A stretch of DNA of 39,863 nucleotides from Planctomycetota bacterium. Lineage in GTDB: Bacteria; Planctomycetota; PLA2; JAEUHO01. Position numbers and translations under genes: made by a program. The stretch spans positions 1 through 39,863 of the forward strand of contig JANQJW010000100.1 of NCBI GenBank assembly GCA_028281445.1, read 5' to 3'. This document shows positions 24,388-31,848 of the stretch, one piece after another. The notes beneath the pieces are model-generated. The model was not told the origin of the DNA, made no database searches, and worked only from the letters and a program-made list of their open reading frames with translations. Numbering within the stretch: position 1 is the first letter of the stretch; each line of letters begins with the position of its first letter.

Positions 24388-25365
24388 TCAGTCTCCGAAC
24401 GCCTCGCTGAAGTGGTTGGCGGCCAATCGCTCCAGCCACGGCAGCAGCAGGAACGTCGTGTAGTGCCCGAAGGGTACGAGCACGCGTTCCGGCCTGCCCA
24501 GGGCGCGCCAGAGCGCGAGTCCGTAGCGGTAGGGCACGGAGCGGTCGAACCGTGCCAAGACCATCAACACCGCGTCGGGGTCGACGTGCGGCGCCAGGCG
24601 AATCGGGTCCGTCCGTAGCTCCGCCCGCAACGTGTCGCGGATGTCCGCGATACGGCGCCCGCTCACGCGCATGGCTTCGGTGCGGTAGTCCCGGTACTCC
24701 GCCTCCACCGTGTGAGCCATGACGTCCGAGAGGGGACCGCCCGCGAGCATCCACAGGTGGGCGCGCAACCTCGGATCGGCCCCGGCGAGCATGCTGCCTA
24801 CGATGGCACCCGCGCTGATACCGAACGTGCCGAGGCGATGCGGATCGATGCGCTCGTCGGTCAGCAGCCAGTCGAGGGCCTGGCGGCTGCGCATGACGAC
24901 AAGCCGAACTTCCTCTTCGGCTTGGGCCACGCTCGCCTCCGGATGGAAGGCCAGTTCCTTGCGCTGAACAAGGGCAGTGTGGATCCCGCGTTGCGCGAGG
25001 AACGTCGCGAAGCGATCGACGAGGATCGTCGTGTTCCCGAGGATCGGCGACATCATCAAAAGTGGACGAGGCTCGGCATGCTGCGGAGCAACGTGGAGGA
25101 TCTCGATCGGATCGTTGGCAAGCGGAATCGACGTCAGGCCCGGCGGGGTCCGAGGGGGCAGGAGCACTCGTCGTCGTGAGACGCCCGCCACGTCCGGAAG
25201 CTGCTCGACGGACATCGCCTCCGGCACGGCGCCGCCTGCCTCGTAGTAGGCGGTGGGGGCGTCGCCGGCGGACTCGGCCCTGTGGGCCCGGCCTGCCGGA
25301 ACGCGCGTGCATGTGGCGGCAGCCAGCGCGTTGGTGACGAGGCGAACCGGCTGGATGCGTGCCAT
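24388..25365 (-). CDS. Alpha/beta-hydrolase fold protein, probably exported
   Basis: The 325-aa protein has a short N-terminal hydrophobic segment with a Cys at 19, but the residue before it is Thr, so it is a poor lipobox; a signal peptide is possible. From about residue 65 it has an alpha/beta-hydrolase core. The nucleophile elbow is GISAG (Ser184), Asp274 in ARFDRSVPY is the likely acid, and His301 in PFGHYTTF is the likely base. Strand MMSPILGN provides the oxyanion region. Substrate unknown; it could be an esterase or peptidase. No ribosome site precedes the ATG, but a TATCCT hexamer lies 7 nt upstream, which suggests a leaderless mRNA. It is divergent from the phosphoribosyltransferase, and its stop codon touches the P2 stop. 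Confidence 0.78.
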   Translation of the reverse strand: MARIQPVRLVTNALAAATCTRVPAGRAHRAESAGDAPTAYYEAGGAVPEAMSVEQLPDVAGVSRRRVLLPPRTPPGLTSIPLANDPIEILHVAPQHAEPRPLLMMSPILGNTTILVDRFATFLAQRGIHTALVQRKELAFHPEASVAQAEEEVRLVVMRSRQALDWLLTDERIDPHRLGTFGISAGAIVGSMLAGADPRLRAHLWMLAGGPLSDVMAHTVEAEYRDYRTEAMRVSGRRIADIRDTLRAELRTDPIRLAPHVDPDAVLMVLARFDRSVPYRYGLALWRALGRPERVLVPFGHYTTFLLLPWLERLAANHFSEAFGD

Positions 25366-25372
25366 GGGGGTC

Positions 25373-25378
25373 AGGATA
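25373..25378 (-). promoter_or_regulatory. -10-like TATCCT placed for a leaderless transcript
   Basis: Read on the minus strand, TATCCT is followed by 7 nt and then the hydrolase ATG at 25365. Transcription would start at or next to the start codon. No ribosome site is present. Confidence 0.4.
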
Positions 25379-25409
25379 CGGCGGATGGGTCGCTGGCGCC
25401 GTTCGCTGG

Positions 25410-25415
25410 TACCTT
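25410..25415 (+). promoter_or_regulatory. -10-like TACCTT placed for a leaderless transcript
   Basis: TACCTT is followed by 6 nt and then the ATG of the phosphoribosyltransferase at 25422. No ribosome site is present. The opposite-strand hexamer of the divergent gene is 32 nt away. Confidence 0.4.
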
Positions 25416-25421
25416 CCGCCG

Positions 25422-25961
25422 ATGGACGCCATTCGCACGAGTCTGACCTGGGCGGACGTAGAGAAGCTCACCGGCTCCCTTGCTGCCCACCTGCATGACG
25501 CCACGGGCATCGCGTCATTCGATCGAGTCGTGGGCGTCGCCCGCGGCGGTCTGATTCCTGCCGTGCTCCTGGCGTCTCCCATGCGGATCGACCGCATCGA
25601 GACCGTCCAGATGCGCTTCTACGAGGGGCGCAATCGCTTCGATGCGCCCCGTCGCGTCGGCGGGCCACCCTTGGCCGCCGGACCGAGCGGTGATCCGACC
25701 CGTACCCTCGTCGTCGATGAGATGGTGGACTCGGGCGGGACCATGCGAGCTCTGCACGAGATGCTGCCCGAAGCGACCCTCGTGGCGCTTGTCGCGCGCA
25801 ACGCGCCGGCGCCCGCGAGACGGGCCGAGGACCTGACGGCGTTCGACCTCGGGGTCGAAGGCGCGCACGTGTGGACGGCGGGGGTGCTGAACACGGATGC
25901 GTGGATCCTGTTCCCGTGGAGCCCGCCTGAGGATCACGCCGTCGCCCAGGGGCGTGCGTGA
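25422..25961 (+). CDS. Phosphoribosyltransferase (PRTase type I, purine/xanthine-type)
   Basis: The 179-aa protein has the type I PRTase fold signature: VVDEMVDSGGTM at residues 97-108, the PRPP-binding loop with its acidic pair Asp99-Glu100. The upstream VGVARGGLIPA (residues 37-47) is the phosphate-binding loop. Size and motifs resemble the Gpt/xanthine-guanine group or related salvage enzymes that transfer phosphoribosyl from PRPP to a base; the exact base cannot be told. The frame is open from 25359, but the shorter ATG start at 25422 aligns better with the family and follows a TANNNT box at leaderless spacing. The stop overlaps the start of the next gene by 4 nt, so the pair is an operon. 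Confidence 0.85.
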   Translation: MDAIRTSLTWADVEKLTGSLAAHLHDATGIASFDRVVGVARGGLIPAVLLASPMRIDRIETVQMRFYEGRNRFDAPRRVGGPPLAAGPSGDPTRTLVVDEMVDSGGTMRALHEMLPEATLVALVARNAPAPARRAEDLTAFDLGVEGAHVWTAGVLNTDAWILFPWSPPEDHAVAQGRA

Positions 25962-26518
25962 AGGCGTTTCGCCGTCACACGACGGACGAGCTCGTTGCGG
26001 CGCGCCCGTCGGACGCCGACCGCGAACGCACCCGCATCCCGGTGGTCGTCGTACTCGACGACATCCGGTCTGCACACAACGTCGGCTTGATGTTCCGCCT
26101 GTGTGACTGCGTCAATATCGAAGCCCTGTGGCTGACCGGGATCACCGCCTATCCCGGCGTGAGCGAGCGGGCGACGAACCGCATCAACAAGACGGGTGTC
26201 GGCGGCAGCATCGACGTCCTGCCCTGGCGTCAGATCGACGATCCGGTGCCCGACGTTCGTGCCCGCAAAGAAGAGGGCTGGCGCGTGGTGGCCGTGGAAC
26301 AGGGAGAGGGAACCAGCTCCTGGCGTGAGGCCGACTACGGGGACCGGACCGTCCTCGTGTTCGGGCACGAGCGCCAGGGCGTGCGTGACGAGCTGCTCGC
26401 GATGGCAGACGACATCGTGGAGCTGCCCGTGCGTGGGATCACGAATAGCTTGAACGTGGCGACGTGCGCGAGCGTGATCCTGTACGAAATGCTGGCTCGC
26501 AGGGAGGAGACGGGCTAG
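25958..26518 (+). CDS. SpoU/TrmH-family RNA 2'-O-methyltransferase
   Basis: The 186-aa protein shows the three SPOUT motifs: motif 1 LDDIRSAHNVGLMFR (residues 33-47, with Asn41 and Arg47), motif 2 LVFGHERQGV (133-142) and motif 3 LPVRGITNSLNVATC (156-170), which forms the AdoMet-binding knot. It methylates a ribose 2'-OH in tRNA or rRNA; the target is not evident. It is short, consisting mostly of the catalytic domain with a small N-terminal extension. Translation begins at GTG 25958, overlapping the upstream TGA as GTGA, with AGGGG just before it, so translational coupling is likely. The gene is convergent with the kinase at 26764. Confidence 0.9.
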   Translation: MKAFRRHTTDELVAARPSDADRERTRIPVVVVLDDIRSAHNVGLMFRLCDCVNIEALWLTGITAYPGVSERATNRINKTGVGGSIDVLPWRQIDDPVPDVRARKEEGWRVVAVEQGEGTSSWREADYGDRTVLVFGHERQGVRDELLAMADDIVELPVRGITNSLNVATCASVILYEMLARREETG

Positions 26519-26660
26519 CTCGCATGTTTCATGAAGCGCGCGTCGTGATGACTACAAGCACTTGTCACGCAACGTGCTGCGATCGAATCCACGGTGCTCG
26601 CGAGATCGACAGTGTGTCCTCGCGCCGGATTCGGGCCCGAGGTCGAAGCCGAGGTTCCGG

Positions 26661-26696
26661 GGCGATGCCATGGAGCATCGCCGAGCGGTTCTCGGC
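26661..26696. terminator. Two overlapping hairpins between convergent genes
   Basis: GGCGATGC (26661-26668) pairs perfectly with GCATCGCC (26675-26682) around a 6-nt loop. GCCGAG (26680-26685) pairs with CTCGGC (26691-26696). They share three bases, so they compete or stack. They sit in the 245-bp gap between the methyltransferase and kinase stops and could end transcription from both sides. The rest of the gap shows nothing. Confidence 0.5.
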
Positions 26697-26763
26697 AAGG
26701 AGATCGGGTTCGAAGACAAGCGAGGACCGCGCGATTTCAACGTCAGTTCATGCAACATGCGGG

Positions 26764-28344
26764 CTAGCCCCCGGACGTGAACTTCTCTCCGTGCGCCTGC
26801 CACCAGGCGTGCGCATCCTCCTGGGTCCACGCGTCTGCGTCGGCGCATGCTTCCAGGGATTCGCGCATCGCCCGCGCGTCCGCCGGGCGTTGTTCCGGAT
26901 CCTTCTGCAGGCAGGCGAGCAGGATCGTCTCGAGGTCCGCCGGCACGCCGTCCAACAGCGTCGACGGCGGACGGGGATCCCTGTGCAGGTGCGCGGCGGC
27001 GAACTCGACGACGGTCTGCGCGTCGAAGACCGGCTGCGCCGTGAGCAGGAAGCAGCCGACCGCGCCGAGCGAGTAGAGATCCGAACGGCCCGTGACCTCG
27101 CCGTTCGTCAAGGCCTCCGGGGATATCGTGTGCGGCGAACCGCAGATTTCGTCGGCCTGCGTCAACGTCGTACCGGTGCTCTTCGTGTCCTTCACGAGCC
27201 CGAAATCCATGATCTTGACGACGTCCCTGTCGAGGCCCTGCGTGCTCAGCAGCAGGTTGCTCGGTTTCACGTCGCGGTGCACGAGCCCCTTGGCGTGCGC
27301 CTCTTCGAGCGCTGCGCAGGTCTGAGAGAGGATGCGGATGACGCGGGCCGGCGGCAGGGGCCCGGTCTCGTCCACGATCTTCTCGAGGTCGGCGCCGTCG
27401 AGCAGCTCCATGGCGTAGAAGAACTCGCCGTCGGGCGTGCGCCCGTAGTCGTAGATACGGATCGTGTTCGGATGCGTCAGGCGGCTGGTCTGGCGCACCT
27501 CTTTCTCGAACCGCTCGAGGTTGCGCTTCCCGGCAAGCTCGGCACGGATGAGCTTGATGGCCGTCGGACGCTTCATCAGCGAGTGGTGCGCACGGTGGAC
27601 CTCGCCCATCCCGCCGAAGCCCAACGGCCCCTCGATCACGTACTGGTCCATCTCCTTGGCCTTCCAGGCCTGGACTCGAAGCGAGAAGTTGATGCGAGAA
27701 GCCAGCGCCGCCATGCCGACGGCCATCCACAACAGGACCTGGTACCAGGCCACCTGGAACGGGAAGTACTGCTGGGGCACGACGTAGCCGTCACATGCGT
27801 AGAGCACGCCGTAGGACAGTTGGATGGCAAGAACGCCGATAGGCGCAGGGATGGAGAGGAGCAACGTGCGGCGCACCGTGCTCGGCACGACGATGGCGCG
27901 GACCACGACGAAGAGCGCGATCAACCCGGGCATGGTGACCATGCCGTCGTCGTAGGAGATCGCGTAGATGCCAAGGGTGACCCCGAAGGTCATGGCGACG
28001 AGCAGGACATCGACGCCGAGTAGCGCGCGCAGGCTCATGGGGCCGGCTCGCAGCCGGCGCCACACGAGGAACGCGACAACCACCGAGGTGACGTGAAGCA
28101 GGTTCGTCGGGTGCCATAGGAAGCGGACGCTCCACTCCTCGACCCATGCGGTGAGCCCGTGCGACGGGATCAGGAGGATGGTTGCCACGAGCGCGAAGAA
28201 GCCGGCGACGACGCGGAGGCGGTCCTGGAGATAGCCGCGCAGCTCGACCTCGAACCCGCCGCTCGCCTTGCGGATCCCTCCCCGCGTGCGGCCCGTCGAG
28301 CCGCTGTCCGTCCGGGCGCCGGTGCTGGAGTCCGCACTCTCCAC
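26764..28344 (-). CDS. Membrane-bound Ser/Thr protein kinase, N-terminal membrane domain and C-terminal kinase
   Basis: The 526-aa protein has a polar N-terminus (1-40), about six hydrophobic segments between residues 44 and 216, and a Hanks-type kinase domain from about 235 to 500. Catalytic features are intact: Gly loop 239-246 (GPLGFGGMGE), Lys264 in AIKLI, HRDVKPSN (356-363), DFG (380-382), SPE in place of APE (408-410), Asp422 and Arg487. The order is the reverse of PASTA-type kinases, which have the kinase first. The membrane part may sense a signal; no extracellular sensor domain is seen. The kinase domain should face the cytoplasm. The start is taken as GTG 28344, preceded by TACACT at 8 nt and no ribosome site; a later start before the first helix cannot be excluded. 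Confidence 0.88.
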   Translation of the reverse strand: MESADSSTGARTDSGSTGRTRGGIRKASGGFEVELRGYLQDRLRVVAGFFALVATILLIPSHGLTAWVEEWSVRFLWHPTNLLHVTSVVVAFLVWRRLRAGPMSLRALLGVDVLLVAMTFGVTLGIYAISYDDGMVTMPGLIALFVVVRAIVVPSTVRRTLLLSIPAPIGVLAIQLSYGVLYACDGYVVPQQYFPFQVAWYQVLLWMAVGMAALASRINFSLRVQAWKAKEMDQYVIEGPLGFGGMGEVHRAHHSLMKRPTAIKLIRAELAGKRNLERFEKEVRQTSRLTHPNTIRIYDYGRTPDGEFFYAMELLDGADLEKIVDETGPLPPARVIRILSQTCAALEEAHAKGLVHRDVKPSNLLLSTQGLDRDVVKIMDFGLVKDTKSTGTTLTQADEICGSPHTISPEALTNGEVTGRSDLYSLGAVGCFLLTAQPVFDAQTVVEFAAAHLHRDPRPPSTLLDGVPADLETILLACLQKDPEQRPADARAMRESLEACADADAWTQEDAHAWWQAHGEKFTSGG

Positions 28345-28352
28345 GGCCGCGG

Positions 28353-28358
28353 AGTGTA
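28353..28358 (-). promoter_or_regulatory. -10-like TACACT placed for a leaderless transcript
   Basis: On the minus strand TACACT is followed by 8 nt and the kinase GTG. No Shine-Dalgarno sequence is present. Confidence 0.35.
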
Positions 28359-28440
28359 GCGGTTTGAGTCACTCGGGGCGGGATTGAGGGATTGGTTCAG
28401 CGTCGACTTGGGTGCTCGACTTCGTAGGCCGATAGGTCTG

Positions 28441-28506
28441 CACCAGCGGGATCTGGTGGACTTCGGAACTCGTTGGCGTGGATGTGGCGAAGGCGGCTGA
28501 GCCTTC
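28441..28506 (+). promoter_or_regulatory. Two perfect 6-bp hairpins before the first metzincin-like gene
   Basis: CACCAG/CTGGTG (28441-28446 and 28453-28458) and GAAGGC/GCCTTC (28489-28494 and 28501-28506) each enclose a 6-nt loop. The second ends 3 nt before the ATG and contains the only Shine-Dalgarno-like GAAGG. It could mask or position ribosome entry. Confidence 0.4.
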
Positions 28507-28509
28507 CCG

Positions 28510-30129
28510 ATGAAGTTCCGAATTCCCTCGGGCCGCGACCTCAAGCAGGCCCTTCTCGGTGCGATCTCCCTCTGCGTGGCGCTCGGCCTCGCCGGCTGTG
28601 GTGCCGGCGGCGGCAGCGACTTCGACGCGGGCCCGGGCGGCGGCATCGTCGTCCCCTCCGGGACCCAGTCCCTCGAGATCATGACGACCAGCGTGCCCGC
28701 AGGCAGCAGGTCGGTCAGCTACCCGGCCACGACCCTGAGCGCCGCCGGCGCGCGCGGCCCGGTCACCTGGACCGTGGCGCAGGGCGCCCTCCCCGCCGGC
28801 ATGGACCTGACCGCAGACGGCAGCCTCGTCGGCACGCCCGTGGCCAGCGGCTTCTACGAGTTCACCGTCCGCGCGAGCGACGGCGTGGGCACCGACCAGC
28901 AGCAGCTCGCCGTCGCCGTCGACACCTTCGGGGTCACGGTGGTCTCGGGCCTCACCTTCAACGACGCCTGGGCAACACACCCGGTCACGCTCCGCTGCGT
29001 TGGCTTCACCGGTGACGTCACCCTCGAGGTGATCGACAACGAGAGCGGCGGCTCGATCACGAGCTCGGACGGGGCCACAGGCACGTCGATCTACATGCCC
29101 GGCCTCGTAACCGGCGCGGCGGTGGATCTCCTGCGCGCGACCGACAGCGGGACCGGGACGAGCGCCGACATCGAGATCACGGTCGTTCCCGACCCGACCG
29201 CCGGGCACGTGGCGCGCTTCGGTAGCACCGACGTCTGGTACCTCGACTTCGCCCAGAAGCACGGCGGGCACCCCTTCCACAGCGACTTCCACGCGGCGCT
29301 GGCTCGCGTTGGCCTGCGCGGCGCCACGAGCACCGGCGGCTACGGTTCGGACGCCGATCGCCTCACGGATCTGCTCGTCCGCGTGCGCGCGCTGCAGCAC
29401 ATCAACACGATGTACCTGCGCAACGCCGACGGAAGCCCGGGCGCGCGGGGACTTCCGATCTCCTTCCCGCTGGAGCTTCCGGCCGGGTACGCGATGCCCG
29501 CCCCGGGCTCCTACGCCGCCGGTTCGCCGACGCAGTTCAGCGTCATGGCAATCTGCGACGGACCCCATGGCGCGGTCGTCGGCACGGCCTACACGGACGG
29601 CCCCGTGAACGGCCTCCAGGAGAACAACGCACCCGGCGGCCCGCTCGGCGCGCTCGGCACGTTCGTCAACAGCATCACGAACATGGTGCAGCTGATCTAC
29701 CGCGACCACGGCACGCAGCTCTCCGACACGCCCGTGAACGACGAGGACCTGCCGGCACTCAAGGCACTGCTCTACGGCACGCCGAACCCCGGCGGCCGGT
29801 ACGCGCTGCTGGACTACATGTGCGACGCGATGGCGCGGAGCGTGGCCTACGTCGCCGCCCACGAGATCGGACACAGCCTCGGTCTGCCGCACACCGGCAT
29901 CACGGTGCCCGGCGCGATCATGAACTCCGGCGCGACCTTCAGCCCGCACATCGAGTACCGCTTCCTTCCGGGTGCCCTGGCCGCACTGCAGACCGCGCTT
30001 CCGGGCGCGGGTCGCGCGGTGGGCAGCCAGAAGTTCGGCGGCGGCCCCGGCGGTATCGCAGCGCTCATGCCGGCCGGCGGCGTGAGCGTCTGCAACGGAT
30101 CGTGCAACGGCGGCCACGGGCACCGATAG
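28510..30129 (+). CDS. Metzincin-like zinc metalloprotease lipoprotein with Ig-like domain (copy 1)
   Basis: The 539-aa protein has a lipobox at LAGC (Cys30) followed by a Gly-rich spacer. Residues about 53-140 read as a putative-Ig (He_PIG-type) domain: the phrase ALPAGMDLTADGSLVGTP is typical of it. After a second beta-rich part (140-240), residues 240-500 form a helical region with the extended zinc motif HEIGHSLGLPH at 451-461 and a downstream Met (AIMNSG, Met471) that suits a Met-turn. These are the two hallmarks of metzincins. The C-terminus is Gly-rich with two Cys. The substrate is unknown. It stands 113 nt before a paralogue with the same layout. Start ATG 28510; the ribosome site is poor and lies within a hairpin. 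Confidence 0.82.
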   Translation: MKFRIPSGRDLKQALLGAISLCVALGLAGCGAGGGSDFDAGPGGGIVVPSGTQSLEIMTTSVPAGSRSVSYPATTLSAAGARGPVTWTVAQGALPAGMDLTADGSLVGTPVASGFYEFTVRASDGVGTDQQQLAVAVDTFGVTVVSGLTFNDAWATHPVTLRCVGFTGDVTLEVIDNESGGSITSSDGATGTSIYMPGLVTGAAVDLLRATDSGTGTSADIEITVVPDPTAGHVARFGSTDVWYLDFAQKHGGHPFHSDFHAALARVGLRGATSTGGYGSDADRLTDLLVRVRALQHINTMYLRNADGSPGARGLPISFPLELPAGYAMPAPGSYAAGSPTQFSVMAICDGPHGAVVGTAYTDGPVNGLQENNAPGGPLGALGTFVNSITNMVQLIYRDHGTQLSDTPVNDEDLPALKALLYGTPNPGGRYALLDYMCDAMARSVAYVAAHEIGHSLGLPHTGITVPGAIMNSGATFSPHIEYRFLPGALAALQTALPGAGRAVGSQKFGGGPGGIAALMPAGGVSVCNGSCNGGHGHR

Positions 30130-30140
30130 ACGCACAGGCC

Positions 30141-30220
30141 TGAGCCCTTTGTTCGCGCCTCGGTTCAAGGCTCAAGCGCGCGCGCACCGGCGGTCGATGG
30201 GGCCCGTGAGATTTCGGGCC
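30141..30220 (+). promoter_or_regulatory. Two inverted repeats between the metzincin-like genes
   Basis: TGAGCC (30141-30146) pairs with GGCTCA (30169-30174), extendable by TTG/CAA with a bulge. GGCCCG (30201-30206) pairs with CGGGCC (30215-30220). The first could end copy 1 and the second lies in the leader of copy 2. Neither is followed by a T-run. Confidence 0.35.
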
Positions 30221-30242
30221 GGGTGGTGGCCAAGAGCACGAC

Positions 30243-31793
30243 ATGCCGCGCATCCCTGCCATCCTCGCCAGCGCCCTTCTCTGCTTCGCGCTGACGGCCT
30301 GCGGCGTCGGCGGCGACACAGCCACGCCGGAAGTCCTGGGCGACGCGCCGCCCGCGCTCACGATCTCGACCCCGAGCCTGCCGGCGGGCAGCGAGAACGA
30401 GGTCTACCCGGCGACCCAGCTCACAGCGGTCAACGCGCAAGGGGCCATCACCTGGTCGATCGACAGCGGCGCTCTCCCGCCGGGCATCACGCTTGACGCA
30501 AGTGGTTTGATCGAGGGCACGCCGACGGCCCAGGGCTACTTCGCCTTCCTCGTCAGGGCGAACGACGGCGTAGCGAGCGCTACGAAGAGCCTCGGCATCG
30601 CGGTCGACACGGTCGGGCTCGTCGTGCAGGACGGCCTGGTCGGTGGCGAGGCGTGGACGACACGCGCCCTCACGCTCGCCGCAGCGGGCCAGACCGGCGA
30701 CGTGACCTTCAGCGTCGTCACCAACGGCAGCGCGGGAAGCTTGAGCAACGAGAACCCGACGGCGGGCACCGCGACGTGGACCACTGGTGCCACGGGCGGG
30801 CTCGGCGTCACGGACACACTGAGAGTGACGGAAACGGCGTCGGGCAATTCGTTCGACCTGACGCTCGAGGTCATGCCCGATCCGACCACGACGCACACCG
30901 CTGCGTTCGGATCGTCTGACGTGTGGTGGATCGACCCCAGTCTGAAATTCGGGAGTCACCCGTACCAGACGGATGTCCACGCGGCCTTGGTCACGGTTGG
31001 GATGCGTGCCGCCGCCAGCACCGGCAACGGCACCCAGGCGGACCAGCTCGCGGAGCTCTACTTCCGCGTGGAGATGCTCCGGCGCGTGAACGCGATGTTC
31101 CTGCGCAATGCCGACGGCACGCCCGGCGCGCAGGGCCTGCCGATCACGGTCCCCTTCGAGGAACCCGGCAGTCCGTTCACGAAGCCGAATGCCGCCGGGT
31201 TCTTGCCCGGCTCGACAACGCGCTACAGCCAGATGGCGCTCATCGACGGTACGTCGAGCGGCGTGCTCGGTACGGCCTATGTCGACTCGACGACGAACGC
31301 GCTGCACGAGAACGACACGACCCAGGGCAACTTCGAGCTGGGGACGTTCGTCAACCAGATCGCTTCGATCTTCAACATCGCCTACTCGAACCCCCTGGCC
31401 AACAACCCGGTGAACGCCGCCGACGTCGATGCCTTGCGCGCGCTGCTCTACCAGCTACCGAGTCCCGGTGGGCGCTACGCGACGCTCCAGTCCATGGGCG
31501 AGGGCTTCGCGCGGACGGTGGCAGCCGTGGTGGCCCACGAGGTCGGGCACAGCCTGGGCCTCGGCCACACGTCCCCGCCGGTCACCGGCTCGATCATGAA
31601 CGCAAGCGCGTCGATCCATCCGACGGCGACGTATTCGTTCACCTCCGGCGCGCTCAACCAGCTCGGAGGGGCGCTCCCCGGCGTGGGCCGCACGAGCTCC
31701 CAGACGGCCGGCAGGCGGGGACTGCGCCCCACTCCCTTCCCGGCCGGCGGCGTTCGCGTCTGCAACTGCCGCTACGAACCGCTCCGGAAATAG
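30243..31793 (+). CDS. Metzincin-like zinc metalloprotease lipoprotein with Ig-like domain (copy 2)
   Basis: The 516-aa paralogue of the preceding gene has its lipobox at LTAC (Cys20). The Ig-like part (about 45-125) again carries ALPPGITLDASGLIEGTP. The catalytic motif is HEVGHSLGLGH (432-442), followed by SIMNAS with Met452 as the Met-turn candidate. Shared blocks between the copies include FLRNADGTPGA, YVDSTTNALHEND-type and GTFVNQI segments, so the whole protein, not just the zinc site, is duplicated. The C-termini differ: here it is Arg-rich with CNC. Both copies are probably anchored on the same membrane face. The substrate is unknown; the adjacent-window giants are possible but unproven targets. 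The ribosome site is weak. Confidence 0.82.
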   Translation: MPRIPAILASALLCFALTACGVGGDTATPEVLGDAPPALTISTPSLPAGSENEVYPATQLTAVNAQGAITWSIDSGALPPGITLDASGLIEGTPTAQGYFAFLVRANDGVASATKSLGIAVDTVGLVVQDGLVGGEAWTTRALTLAAAGQTGDVTFSVVTNGSAGSLSNENPTAGTATWTTGATGGLGVTDTLRVTETASGNSFDLTLEVMPDPTTTHTAAFGSSDVWWIDPSLKFGSHPYQTDVHAALVTVGMRAAASTGNGTQADQLAELYFRVEMLRRVNAMFLRNADGTPGAQGLPITVPFEEPGSPFTKPNAAGFLPGSTTRYSQMALIDGTSSGVLGTAYVDSTTNALHENDTTQGNFELGTFVNQIASIFNIAYSNPLANNPVNAADVDALRALLYQLPSPGGRYATLQSMGEGFARTVAAVVAHEVGHSLGLGHTSPPVTGSIMNASASIHPTATYSFTSGALNQLGGALPGVGRTSSQTAGRRGLRPTPFPAGGVRVCNCRYEPLRK

Positions 31794-31848
31794 CGCTCGC
31801 CCGTAAGATCCGGGGCCCGGTGGACTCCACGTCCGGAGCCGCCGAGCC

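Noticed and set aside
26464..28023. A 519-codon plus-strand frame across the kinase
   Set aside because: It lies antisense to a kinase with intact catalytic motifs and is Arg/Val/Gly-rich without structure.
26764..28344. The Ser/Thr kinase as the modifier of the Ser-rich linkers in P1 and P2
   Set aside because: Its kinase domain should be cytoplasmic, whereas P1 and P2 carry export signals. There is no operon link.
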